Source: Micropterix aruncella
Taxonomy: Eukaryota > Arthropoda > Insecta > Lepidoptera > Micropterigidae
DNA length: 64,000 nt
Reading direction: 5' to 3'
NCBI GenBank assembly: GCA_944548615.1
Contig: OX155961.1
Coordinates: 34,748,108 to 34,812,107, forward strand
The translations under genes were made by a program, and so were the position numbers. This document shows positions 51,798 to 62,696 of this stretch, piece by piece. Below the pieces are notes generated by a model. The model made no database searches, had not been told where the DNA came from, and worked only from the letters and a program-made list of their open reading frames with translations. Positions within the stretch are counted from its first letter, which is position 1; each line of letters opens with the position of its first letter.

Positions 51798-54700
51798 CTG
51801 TGGAAAAAAGAGAAATTAGGTTTAGTGGCTTTTTCGTACCAACGCTCGTAAATGTTCTTCGTTATTTTTTTTTAAATCCAGAAAACAGAAGCGTGATCTT
51901 ATAAGACGCTTTACTTTTAGCAAATATATTCTGATATATTTGATTGTCGGTGGCTATTTGATGTTTGAGCCGTAGAGTTACATGCCAGCATTATCAGGAA
52001 TGTTTCGATGAAATCGTACAGCAATCTAAAAAGTCTCGGGTTCTTAACCCGCTCGGCACTTAACATCCCTTGCGGGATATGTATGGCGGCCGGCTGAAAT
52101 CCAAACTATCCCATACGGGATATCGCGCTCGCCGCTCAAGAAAATGTCGTTTAAATTTCGAAATGCGATTGTATATTCTATCGAATGATGCCATAATATA
52201 GCCAAATATGCAACACTATGAAATTGCTCGATTGCCGCATGCGATGTTAGAAATATGAATTACTACATCCCTTACAAAATCGGTGACCTCATTTCTGACG
52301 ACAGTCGCGAACTGCCCACCGCTGGCGGCGTATAATTCCGCGACGTGTATGTGTTGTGAATTGTTTTGTGTATATAAGTGAAGTGTATACCGGATAAAAG
52401 TAAGTAATTTCCATTTTTAAGTAGTTTAGGCCTTAGGATTAAACAATTTACACAGCCCATTTGCTGTTTTTCACGAATTTTCGAAGAAAACACTTTGGCA
52501 AAACGTAACGGCTCGCGAAAGATGGCCGTTTTTATTTTGTAATGTTTGTGAAATATCCCGTTATATCGCGAAACATGACGTAATGTCGCTTTAATTTACT
52601 AATAAAATAGGTATTGCTTCATTTACATCCTAAGTTATCACATAATTAGGCGTATTTTGAACATTATATGTTGTTTTCTAATATGGCACGCGAAAATGAA
52701 ACTTGTTTTGATAATTACTATGAGAGAAAAAAGTGTGATTTTCCATAGTTTTTCGATGAAATGTGACTCTTTGGAGTATAGTAATTAGTTATTAGACATA
52801 TAATAAGTCTATGATAAGACAATATAATTGAAAAAATCTAACGAATTTTATATTATGGGCATTCAAAGTTTATTATTAGGTTCGGAAGTCGGAAACTCTC
52901 AAAACTTTAGATTTTTCTATAATATCAGACAAAGCTCAAAGTTCTGGTGTGATTTCTAAGAAGAAGTGATGTAGTAATAAAGTTATTTTGAAAGAATTTC
53001 ATATAAAAAAATACCATAAGTAGTCACAAATTAAAAATTAAAAAAATTTTTTTTTACGAGAATACATACAATTTTTCTTGGCTGAATAAATAAATATTTT
53101 TTCCGTATTTTTGTATGCAAATAAGTAAAAAAAAAATATCGCTTTGGTAAAGCATTTAATAAAGAACATAACTGTATTTACAATTTTTGATATTTACAAA
53201 AACTGTATTTACAAAAAAATCGAAATGATTTTATAGGCGAGTTTTTTCAGTTTGCCAATTTTGTAATATTTATTCATTATTATCTTAATTGTTTTACGAG
53301 ATAAGGTTATAATGTTTTATATGTCAAATTTCAATGCGATCATTTTTCTATTAATCTTTTTTTAATCCGATTAGTGGTTTATAAGTTATGATCGTTTTTC
53401 TCAAGGCCGTTGACTCGCGTCGATTTTTTGCGCGAATATGTCGCGCGCAAAAGTGATGTTTTTGGGCGCGGTGAGTTTTGACCTCGCAACGTGAGGGGTT
53501 AACTACAGTAGAACTCCAATTATCCGAATCAATTGGGACTGGACCCTATTCGGATAATCGAAAATTCGGATAATTGGATTTATTTCGAAAAAAAGGGTCT
53601 ATTTTAATTAATTATTGTATATATGTTTAAATTGGGAGAAAAAACTATTTAATATCAAAATTCAATAATAATTAAATGCACTTTTACATATTAAACGTAC
53701 TTTGAAAGTGCTGTACATCCCCAATGACAAATCATTATTTTGCGAATCGCAGTACGTTTCCGTTTTAATTTCGGATAATCAGCTATTCAGATAGTCTGAG
53801 TTCTACTGTATTTCAACATATTTCAGGATTTTTTACAGAAATAAAAAAGTACATAACTAATTTTGTCCGATCTACAATGTATGATCTTCCGACCGTATAT
53901 CTTACAACTGAACATCTTTACAACCACTAAGAGTTGTAAAAATAGGATTTAAATTGTAAGTACGGCAACTCTGACTCGGCTCGAGAAATTAGCAGTGGCC
54001 AGCGTGACTGCCATTTATTATCATTCACATAAAAGGTCTTTAGATTAAGAGATTGAAAAGTAAATAAATGAAACACAAGAAACGGGAAACTGTTTCAGAT
54101 ATACTGAGTTGTTTTCCATCAACCATTTTTCTCTAGGACTTATAGTTTCTGTGATTTAGGTGCAAACGGATGGACTGTCTGGGCTCATCACATGACTTTC
54201 TTTCTCGCGGTCTCCGGAGGTCAAATCTTATTTAGCACAGAATGTCTAGTGTCTTTCCAGAAAAGTTATGTCAAAAAATACCATTTGTGAGTCTCCATCT
54301 ATGAGTCAATTTTAACATTAAACTGCTTATGGTAATTAATTGAAACCTGAATACTAACTAAATTAAAAATATATATTTTTACGTAAATGATATTAAAATA
54401 ATAACAGCTATGATTTCAAAATTCGTTTCTTATTATATTATTATTTCAATAGAGTGTTTAGAACGCTATCTATTGGACTGCTGAGCAAACTAAAAGATTT
54501 AAACGATGTTCGGAACTTTTGACTGCCATCTATACTGTATGTCAATTAATTTCTTTTATATACTGTACAGTCTACGCACAGCTTTATATAACGCAGCACA
54601 TCGCGCACTTAAAATATTATACATACTGCTAACATTGCGATTTGGAGAGCCAACCAAGTAAACCACACAAGGAGCACTCATCGTGTTTTCATTCGTCCGC

Positions 54701-57700
54701 TGAAAATTGCAATAAAACCCTCGAAAGTGAAATCTGGAGTTCTGGGATAAGTAGCAACATCCTTTCTAAGTCAATCCACTACAATTAAAAATGATCAAAA
54801 CTCATTTCAGTCATAGACAAACAGGAAAAAGCAGCTACGCACCTCCTTCTACGCTGTTAGCTGGTGCTTGTGCTGACAGCAGTACTCTGCGTATAGCGGC
54901 AGCCGCATCCGATTCCGCTACTGATTCTCCTCCCGCTGGAGCTATCAGGTCGTCCGGAGGCGACGGTCTGAGTGAAGGAACGGCCACTAAGGCCATCGAC
55001 AGCAATAACACCAGAAGACACGTGGCAGGCTGAGTGCTCTTCGATGTGCTCTTTGTTAACGCATTCTGAAAATGAAATTTATATACAATGTCAGAAGAGA
55101 AAAAAAGCTGATTGTAGGAAGTGTAATGACAGAAATATGCATACTTGAAGTTTCTTGAGGTGTGACGCAAGCAGATGGTTCTGTGTCTGCAATACCTTGA
55201 TTCTCTTCATTAGCGTTTGATTTTCGGTAGAGCATTGCTTTACTCTGTAAAAAATATTGCAAATGAACTACAATGACACTAATCATAATATTAATAAAAT
55301 CTTTATTTGCACTTGAAAATTTAAATAGAAAAAAAGCGACTTTATTGCCTTATTGCCACATGGCACAATTTTGCAACTAACCTAATCACAGTACAGTGGT
55401 ACATGCGCGCGTTGAGAGGAACTAAAGATTATTAAAAAAATAAATTTGCCTGTATAAAATAAAAACTACTATATTTAAAACTAAGAATGCCCGAGGAGGA
55501 AATTGGGACAGGAAGGAGAGAGAAATGAAAGAACTGGTTACTGCTTAGAAAAGTAGTACTTTTTGAGATTTCTTAAATGATTCCAAAGAAGGCAAGTATC
55601 TCTTATATTTGCTGGGAGATCGTTTCAGAGTCTCGCACCAGACAGAAAGAGTAGGAGTAGAAATGAGTATCATAACAAGATTTTTTTATTACATTGTCAG
55701 AGGCTGGCCGAAGTTCGAGGCTGTGGAAACTTAATGGTTCAAAAAGCTCGTGGAGATAGTATGGTGTTGATGGGAGTTTTTATAATGGAAACACATCTTT
55801 TTTATAAACATTCAAGACGAGACTTTAGCTCGTTTACGAGCTGGTTAGATCTTTGATGTTAAAGATGAAGGCAAAATGAGATTGAATAAACGGTAATATC
55901 GGTAATACCTTACGAACAAAACTCGATAACTTGAAAATAGGCATTTTTAAAATAATTATGCCAGAAGATGTAATAACGTCAGCCAGTTTGAAATGTCAAC
56001 TAGTATCTTCATTAACCCGTTGAGTACGAGTCAACCAAATCTGGTCGCGAAACAATTATCCGTTGAGTACGAGTCGACCGTTTTTTTCTCGCGACGGAAA
56101 TCGGTCGCGCGTTTTTTTCACTTTGACGTTCTCATATTTATTCATAATTATCTAACTGTTTTACAAAATGATATTTCAATATTCTATATTCGAAATTTCA
56201 ATGCAATCATTGTGCAGTTGTTCTTTTTATGATTGGTGTAGTAGTTTCGTAGTTATAGTACTTTAAGTCGATGTCGCCGAAAATCCTGCAAAAGAGACAG
56301 ATGCATCCATGAAAATACCCATTTACTCCTAGGGTTAAGGTACTTTTCCTATGCCGCAACAGACAATGCATTTGAAATCTTGAAAGAGGTTTAAAACCGC
56401 AGACGAATGAGAGGAAACGAATCTACTGCATCAGACGAAATGTAACATGAGGCTAATCGAAATTTTATTTTATGTTTTTATTTAATTTTAAAATAAACTT
56501 ACAGATAGCTATTTACACAAAAATAATTTACTATCCTATCAACAGTTTACAACACTTGCAAGAACAATTTATAATAGAAATAACATAGGTCAGTCGGAAA
56601 ATGGGGTATATAAAGCAAACATGTAATGCGAAAAATTGGATATTATTATTATTATTATATAATATATTTGTATTGTACATTATTATTATTATATATTATA
56701 TTTATAATATATAATAATAATAATGATAAAATATAAGAGTATGGTATAATATAATAAAGCCATATAATACAGTAGGATGGCAGTTACATAGTTAAATATT
56801 AAGAAGTAGGAGATAGACTGGATTTGATTGAATCTAATTAAATAGATGGAATCATTAATTATATCTAATCCTTTACATAATCATAGATCATAGAATCGTA
56901 GATCGTTTCTGTGACGATCTATTCTTTTTATTGTATGATTTTATGTAGCAGGTTTTGACTGCATGTGTGAAGGCTAAATTAGCACTCATATTATTTTTTG
57001 CTGATAGAAATGGTACCGTTTTACTTATTTCATATGAGGTCTCATTCCTAGATTTACATGCTTTCATAAAATTGCTATCGCGAAGGTCATAGAAGAGAGA
57101 TGTAACAGCGACCATCATAATATTATAATATAGAAAAAATGTTATTACAGTGTTATCAAATTAAGGTCAAACTGTTTGTTTTTCGTTTTAGTAGGAATCC
57201 AATGATTTTGTTATCAAATCAATGACACGATAAGATGTTGTTGTGTAACTGAATAATGGAGCATAAAAATTACCTGTCTTCCAATCCGTCGACGTACTCC
57301 TTCTTCCTTTTCCGGGAGTCTTGCGCGGAGATCTTATTCCGGATCTTTCGCCTGATCCTCTTCAGCTCGCGTTCCTCGTGTTTTGTGAGGGGATAGCTAG
57401 TCGGTAACGTTATGCCCTCCTTTGCCAGCAGTTTCCTCTCTTCGGCCGACAGGATTAGTCTCGGATACTGTTGATTCTTACCGTATCTGGGGCTGCCAGA
57501 GTCGGACGCGTCTTCGTCGTCGCTTCCGTCACTATTAGAATCATCTGTTGGGCAGAGCAAAAACCTGTTATGAAATTCTGCAGATTTAAAAAAAAAAATA
57601 ATGAACAAAATATAAAAGAATTCTTTTAACACATTGTCTCTCTCTCACTCCTAACTAAGTAGCGCCTGTACCAAGGAAGATACCTATTTTATAGCAATTT

Positions 57701-60700
57701 AAAATGTAATTCAACCAGTCGGAAGCCAGCCGTCGCGCGCATAAAACTGTGCCGCAACTTTTTGGTCGATTTTGTAAATAAATACAATATCGTTTTACCA
57801 TAAATTACCTCTTGTTATCTAGTAATTAATCATGTTAGTCATGTATATTATATATTTATATAATATACAGGATGTGTTTTTAATGAGGGACCTTTTTGTA
57901 GTTGGTGAATTAGTACGACAATGTAATCAACTTTCGAACACTATAGTGGTTGTTTGACATTATAAATAGGATAGAAACGAATTTACCGCGTGAAATTTGT
58001 AGCAGTGAAATTTGTAGCACCCGACATTTCGGTGACGTTGCAGCCGCCGTTGTCCAGGGTAGACTGCTCTGGACAACGACGCCCAGTCTACCCTGGACAA
58101 CCGCGACTGCAACGTCACCAAAACGTCGGGTGCTACAAATTTCACGTGGTAAATTCGTTTTTATCCTATTTATAGTAATCAACTTTTTTTTTTTTGTTAA
58201 ATTGGTAAATTGTTTCTATTGAAGAAAAGTTTGAGAAGCGTTGAGCGCACTGCGCCATCTAGCGGTAGGTAATATATCGATAATAAACAATATTAGCGAT
58301 ATTTTATCGCATCGTGCTCTTAACTTTATACCCTAGTTTTAAAAAAAATTGTTTGTTTTTTACAAAAATATGTTATTAAAAGTTGCCTATTTCGTTGTAC
58401 TGATTCACCCACTACAAGAAAATCCATCAATAAAATCACAACCTGTATATTGGGGCCGGCCGAAACGGCTACGCGCGGATCTGTCAAACGATGCAAAATG
58501 CCTATAGGCATTGTTGGCGTCCGACCAGTTAAGAAAAAAGAGGCTATTTATTCTATTGCTTCAAAAAAAATAATCATTAATTAAAGCAGGGGAAATAATT
58601 ATAAAATAAATGCAATGTTAATGTAATGTCATAAATAAAATGATAAAACAATGTTATGTAATAAAAATATAAATCTGAATTCACTCTTGTATATGAATAC
58701 AGTGGTAATTTATATTGTGAGATATGTGAGGATGTATATATTGTATAATATGTGTGTATAATTATGTAAGTGAGTTGTTATTTTTGAAATGTCATAAGGG
58801 TTTAGTTTCCGTTCTTCCTTTACTAATTAACCACTGAATGAGATTTTTTTAACACATTGAATGCCAGCTACGTAATATTGCACAGTTGGCAGGTGGTTTG
58901 TGTGCCGACCACATAATATTACGTAGGTCTTCCGTTTAAATTTTAAGGTCTGTGTGTTTGGTTGGCGTCTACAATAGGAAATATAATTATTGGTTGGCAC
59001 CATAAATAAAAAAGGGAGGTAGTGTAAAAAAATACACATTTATCACATCAACTTTCAGACAATGAAATTATAATTTCACATATTTTTTGTTATTGAATAA
59101 CTTAGAAATCATCACTTGTAACACCTCAGAAAGGAATAAACCTCAGAAAGGAAAAAAACCAGAAAAACACATCTACGAAAAAAAAAAAAAACAGACAATC
59201 GTATCTCAACAAAACAAAACCTCTGAAAATAGTTACAAAATTTTGTACCGAACTAAATGCTATCATATATTTTAAAGCGTTCTATAACGCACAGAGCTCA
59301 CAACAATAACTATAACTGTCGTAGTTTCTGCGCCAAATATGAAATATTGCATAGTAGACCATTTGTATGGTGGCTCCCGAATGCAGTCTGGTGCAAAACC
59401 TTGGCATTCAATCGGTTAAGAACCAGTTAAATCGAAAGTTTCCTCAGAATTCAGAAAAGTAAAAATTCTTACCCATAACGTAAGAATTGTGCATGTCGTG
59501 ATCGATCTCCACCTTTATTCTGTTGTTAGTGGGTTTGGCGATGTTGAAAGATCCGCTCGCTTTGGTTTGCTGCAGGAGATTTGCTGCGGCGATTTTAATA
59601 TTAGCTGTATTTTTTAAGTCTGAGGCGTTTATAATTTTTATAGAACGCAGGTCCTTCATATCTTTGATGGTCACGGGCAGAAGGATGGAGCGAGCATTTC
59701 CTGTCATCGGTGCGACGCGAATTACCTAGAAAAAGGGAATTAATATTAACTATTATTTATTTCCATGATACAGGGGGGTGGGGGGTAATCTTGAAACTAG
59801 TCTAAAATTTTCCGTATTTACAAGGTATTTTTGCATATCTTTTTGCCTTCTGCCATATTTTTATTGACCCTTAATCCAATACGATTTGTCCTGCTATTGG
59901 ATTGGACATATTTGTGGATATTTTAATGACTTGGCCTGATTGACATTTGTATCCTTGCCTGTCATAACTTCTTTGTAAGTTCCATTCTTCCAAATAAGTG
60001 ATTATTAAGCTAGATTTAATCAATTTTAAAGACAATGTTGCTGCTGCGTAATTGCACAAAAAAACAGCAAACATACAGCGATCCGGCCAAGCAATCAAAA
60101 TGTCAAAATGACAAATCAAAATGGTCGCTGGTCAGGCAGTTTACTTTTGTCTCCATTAAGGCCGATGGCATTTTGCGGTGGTTGAGACATCCACGCACAG
60201 CCATTTCGGCAAGTGCCTGTGTGACACACAGAGACAGAGAGTGCGCACCAGATACTGCATGTTTCCGTCAACGGCGTCGGAATGACTGGCTTCCGAAAGG
60301 TTAATGGCAGGCGATGAGTTAAAACGTTGACTTTACTTAATAACTTGAAAAAAATGGACACTGACAAAAGAATACTGAGCAACGAGTGCTGGTACAGGTC
60401 TCTCTTATATAATTAACTCGATTGCAGGTGGACTCGTCAGGAAAAAAGTTTATCTTTTATCAAGAGGACATTTCATTTTTGTTTCTACCGTGTTGCAGAG
60501 CTGAAATGGGACATACCTTGCGCTGCTTGTTGGCCGTGTCCGACGCTTGGAAGGAGATGGGTTGTCGCGCGATCTGGACCGTCCCGCCCTTGGGCTGCTG
60601 GGTGAGGAACGTCGGAGCGGCCGACACGACGATCTTAGGTTTGACGACGTTCGTTGGGACGACGCTGCTGACGGTGATGGGCATCGCTTTCTGGCTTCTG

Positions 60701-60797
60701 ATGAGCGGCTTTACGATGGTGCTCTTCTGTATTTTGGGCTGGGCCACCGAGGCGCCGACGGCGACTAGTGAGGGCTTGCGCTTTCGGTTGCTTCCCA
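51340..60797 (-). CDS. CREB3/CrebA-family membrane-bound bZIP transcription factor, N-terminus missing
   Basis: Exons on the minus strand: 60,797-60,517; 59,725-59,473; 57,544-57,274; 55,244-55,145; 55,065-54,843; 51,797-51,340, all with GT...AG borders and matching phases, giving 527 residues plus stop. Order: Ser/Lys/Gln-rich activation region, acidic [18 protein letters not shown] stretch, the CREB3-family pre-basic block ([20 protein letters not shown]), basic region ([20 protein letters not shown]), leucine zipper, one membrane span ([18 protein letters not shown]), then a luminal tail with an RRVL site that fits site-1 protease. Family knowledge: held in the ER/Golgi, released by S1P/S2P cleavage to activate secretory-pathway genes. 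Whether it is the CrebA or CREB3/CREB3L3 orthologue is unsettled. Confidence 0.94.
52048..53200 (-). other. CREB3-like last intron: repeats, no exon seen
   Basis: A TTAA|CCCGCTCGGCACTTAAC start at 52,044 looks like another TTAA MITE, but I could not find its right end. The rest is AT-rich with long A/T runs. Confidence 0.35.
53230..53498 (-). mobile_element. TTAA MITE relative, right end only
   Basis: The right end GACCTCGCAACGTGAGGGG is followed by TTAA (53,499-53,502). The interior (TATTTATTCATTATTATCTT, TTCAATGCGATCATTTTTCT, TTATAAGTTATGATCG) is a diverged version of the 4.9-kb family. The left end is not definable. Confidence 0.5.
53506..53808. mobile_element. pogo/Tigger-type MITE
   Basis: It is flanked by TA (53,504-53,505 and 53,809-53,810). 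Inverted ends CAGTAGAACTCCAATTATCC and the complement ...TCTGAGTTCTACTG. The GAACTC.AATTATCCGAAT wording is that of pogo/Tigger termini. No transposase. Confidence 0.85.
53815..54830. other. CREB3-like intron DNA, nothing recognised
   Basis: AT-rich with no frame or terminal repeat that I can support. Confidence 0.45.
54843..55065 (-). CDS. CREB3-like exon 5: membrane span and start of luminal tail
   Basis: The acceptor is CATTTTCAG|AAT and the donor is GAAGGAG|GTGCGT. The span [18 protein letters not shown] ends with the Pro-Ser typical of intramembrane-cleaved CREB3 proteins. About 27 residues later comes IRRVLLSAQ, an RxxL-type site-1 protease match in the lumen. Confidence 0.93.
55145..55244 (-). 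CDS. CREB3-like exon 4: leucine zipper
   Basis: The acceptor is TTTTACAG|A and the donor is CTTCAA|GTATGC. It encodes [20 protein letters not shown], then [13 protein letters not shown], with L/I spaced every seven residues from the end of the basic region. Phase 2 in, phase 0 out. Confidence 0.93.
55300..55990. other. CREB3-like intron DNA, nothing recognised
   Basis: No coding frame, RNA gene or clear terminal repeat. Confidence 0.4.
56016..56334 (+). mobile_element. TTAA MITE, near-identical to 4,910-5,215
   Basis: TTAA lies at 56,012-56,015 and 56,335-56,338. It starts CCCGTTGAGTACGAGTC and ends TTTACTCCTAGGG. Close identity to copy 1 across the interior suggests recent activity. It differs by small indels, including loss of one GCGCCGTCGATG-type block and gain of AAAGAGACAG. 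Confidence 0.87.
56640..56720. repeat. ATT/TAT microsatellite, partly palindromic
   Basis: Runs of ATT and TAA triplets on the two sides of a short spacer pair with each other. No other feature. Confidence 0.8.
57274..57544 (-). CDS. CREB3-like exon 3: acidic stretch and bZIP basic region
   Basis: The acceptor is CCCAACAG|AT and the donor is GAAGACAG|GTAATT. It contains the acidic run and the complete family-specific block before the basic region, then [20 protein letters not shown], where N, A, S and R are the DNA-contacting bZIP positions (N..AA/Q.SR). This exon alone identifies the family. Confidence 0.97.
57868..58445. mobile_element. Family X MITE with TA flanks, carrying a fold-back insertion
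   Basis: TA lies at 57,866-57,867 and 58,446-58,447. Ends CAGGATGTG... and ...CACAACCTG. The central hairpin (about 58,217-58,315) matches the other family X copies. The fold-back element f interrupts it at 57,935-58,174. This copy gives the clearest boundaries for the family. Confidence 0.85.
57935..58174 (-). mobile_element. Fold-back element with tail, copy f
   Basis: The tail (TATAGTGGTTGTTTGACATT) is on the left. The arms hold GCACCCGACATTTCGGTGAC and the complement GTCACCAAAACGTCGGGTGC. The element is flanked by the 12-bp direct repeat GTAATCAACTTT (57,923-57,934 and 58,175-58,186). An extra CCAGTCTACCCTGGACAA repeat in the centre makes the loop slightly larger than in copy e. Confidence 0.87.
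58450..59470. other. CREB3-like intron DNA, nothing recognised
   Basis: AT-rich with A-runs. 58,850-58,935 has a short inverted motif (ACGTAATATT / AATATTACGT), possibly the end of a MITE whose partner end I could not fix. Confidence 0.4.
59473..59725 (-). CDS. CREB3-like exon 2: linker region
   Basis: The acceptor is TTTTCTAG|GTA and the donor is GTTATGG|GTAAGA. It encodes [20 protein letters not shown], then [20 protein letters not shown] and up to HNSYV. No named domain; continuous in frame with both neighbours. Confidence 0.88.
60517..60797 (-). CDS. CREB3-like exon 1 of those visible: N-terminal activation region
   Basis: The acceptor is TTCAACAG|TG and the donor is CGCAAG|GTATGT. It encodes [17 protein letters not shown] and continues to [12 protein letters not shown]. 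Low-complexity, basic at the start and rich in V/P/K; no known fold. It enters in phase 1, so at least one upstream coding exon exists, not found up to 64 kb. Confidence 0.85.
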
Positions 60798-60799
60798 CT

Positions 60800-62400
60800 G
60801 TTGAAAAATGACACGATGAATTGATGAATTATTTATTTATGGCTATGTACATAGCTTGCATCAAACGTAACACAAATCACAGGTTATATCTACACTTAAA
60901 CGATGTATAAAATTAAACTTTAAAATTATTAAACCCACAGCAACTTATTTCACACTTATATGTGATGATAGTTCCATGCCGCCCAACGAAGTGATAACTT
61001 GTGCCAGAGCAAGCATTTCAAATATAGGAAAAAAAGGCCAAATTTTATACATGTTTATAATCAGAAAAACTAATATACAAAATTTTTGAAAAAACAAAAA
61101 GAAAATAATTTAAGCAGACTAAAAAAATATATAGGCAATTATAACTAAAACAAAAAAATCATTATTTATCATAAAACACAAAAAATATAACCGTTGAATT
61201 TAATAGATAATCAAATACACTTAACCTATGCTAAATAATAATTCACGTAATCATAATATCACATAGCTAAATAGAGGATAATTCTTAGTAAATTCTAGAC
61301 GTTCCGGGCCCAAGCATCCCCGAAACTAGTTGTTTCTTATATATTGATTTGTTTCGTTTCTATATTTTTTCGTTTCGAAGTTTCTTATATACTCGAAATG
61401 ATATTTATGCCTGCAGGTAGGATATGATATATAGATGTTATAGCGCTCGGCGATGAAACCGTGCTATGTATCGCAAAATGGCAGTATGCCCACTCTCGGT
61501 ACATTAGGTCAGACTGCTTTGACAACTAAACAATTGCGAAATTGGTGAGAAATTTGATCAGCAATTAAAAGTAGCAGTTACCGGTAGATAGGTAGGGAGT
61601 CTGCTGTGCACCAACCTCATGCGCCTCTTCTGCGAACCCTGAGCTCCTTCTTCAAACAGTGGTGGCTATTAGACTCACGAACTAGCGGGGGGTAGTTGGA
61701 CGATGACAAAGGAAATATATAGGGATGGGCAACGATTAGCCATTTGAACTTGTGTCTTGATACGGCCCAATCAAGAGGCCAAGTGCGGGAAAAAGCCCAG
61801 TCAAACTTGTGTCTTGATCTACATCCAGATACTATCAAAGCGAGCAGTCGTATATTTCAAAAATGTATACCTTCGCAATAATAATATTAATCAAATTTTA
61901 TTGTACTAAAATTACAACTTGTCACTCTATGGCAATCTCTTACAGTCAACCATAATGTTGTTGTGAGAGTTCGCAGGCAAATCAGACTTATTTTAATTAA
62001 TTAAAATAAATTAAAATGTTATAATTAAATTTTTAATAAAATAATAATAAACAAAATAACTATATAATTACCTGTACAACTGCTGATGTCAAAAAAAAAC
62101 AAATAAGGAACCAAATAGCACTAACAGACAAAAGAAAAAAGATGGGAGGGTTTCCGTTTGGAAAGAAGAAATGCTTTTTCAAAAAGTGCTTGAATATAGA
62201 GTGATGGCACGCCTCTAATATTTGGAGGGAGCTGGTTCTATAATCGAGTTTAGATCTCAAACTCTTCGATCTCAGTATTTGCAAGATTTAAGAGGTCAGT
62301 CTTGCGAGATCATGGTATTTTGCGAGAACTTGCAGAATTCAAAATATTATTTTTTATAATTTAATTTGCTTAGAATTCATATGTACGAGCAAACCTTTAA
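60800..62400. other. Upstream of the visible CREB3-like exons, nothing recognised
   Basis: No exon of the CREB3-like gene is legible here. There is a short repeated phrase at 61,745-61,825 (AACTTGTGTCTTGAT twice, about 75 bp apart). Confidence 0.4.
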
Positions 62401-62415
62401 GAGAAGAGAGCGTGC

Positions 62416-62465
62416 CGTCGCACATAGGTGGATATTGAGTAATTAGGCGGCCAAAAGTCAAAATC
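62416..62465 (+). repeat. Candidate 5' terminal repeat of the Transib-like element
   Basis: CACATAG (62,421-62,427), a 23-bp spacer, then CCAAAAGTC (62,451-62,459) resembles the heptamer-23-nonamer layout of Transib ends and RAG signal sequences. The five bases before it, CGTCG, would suit the GC-rich 5-bp duplication of Transib. Only CACA and the final G of the heptamer match the RAG consensus, and the 3' end is outside the window, so this is suggestive only. Confidence 0.35.
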
Positions 62466-62670
62466 TTAAAAATGAATGTAGGCACAAATTATTGACGTTG
62501 ACGCATAGTTAACACTTCCGCGAACCACCCCCCACCCATTTTTACCACGACCGTACGCCCCCGCTTCCATGCAGGTAGTCGGAATTTGATTGCTATCCCT
62601 AGTGCACGCATCCTGTTCTCGGCGCCCCCAAAGTGATATCATTTTCAAAGCCAATATTTTTGTTTTGAAG

Positions 62671-62676
62671 TATAAA
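62671..62676 (+). promoter_or_regulatory. Possible TATA box of the Transib-like gene
   Basis: TATAAA lies 26 bases before the start codon. If used, the 5' untranslated leader would be almost nil, so it may be coincidental. Confidence 0.3.
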
Positions 62677-62696
62677 ACACCAGTGACAGTGCAGTG

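Noticed and set aside
58827..59275. Small open frames of 60-70 codons
   Set aside because: Low-complexity, A-rich translations without motifs.
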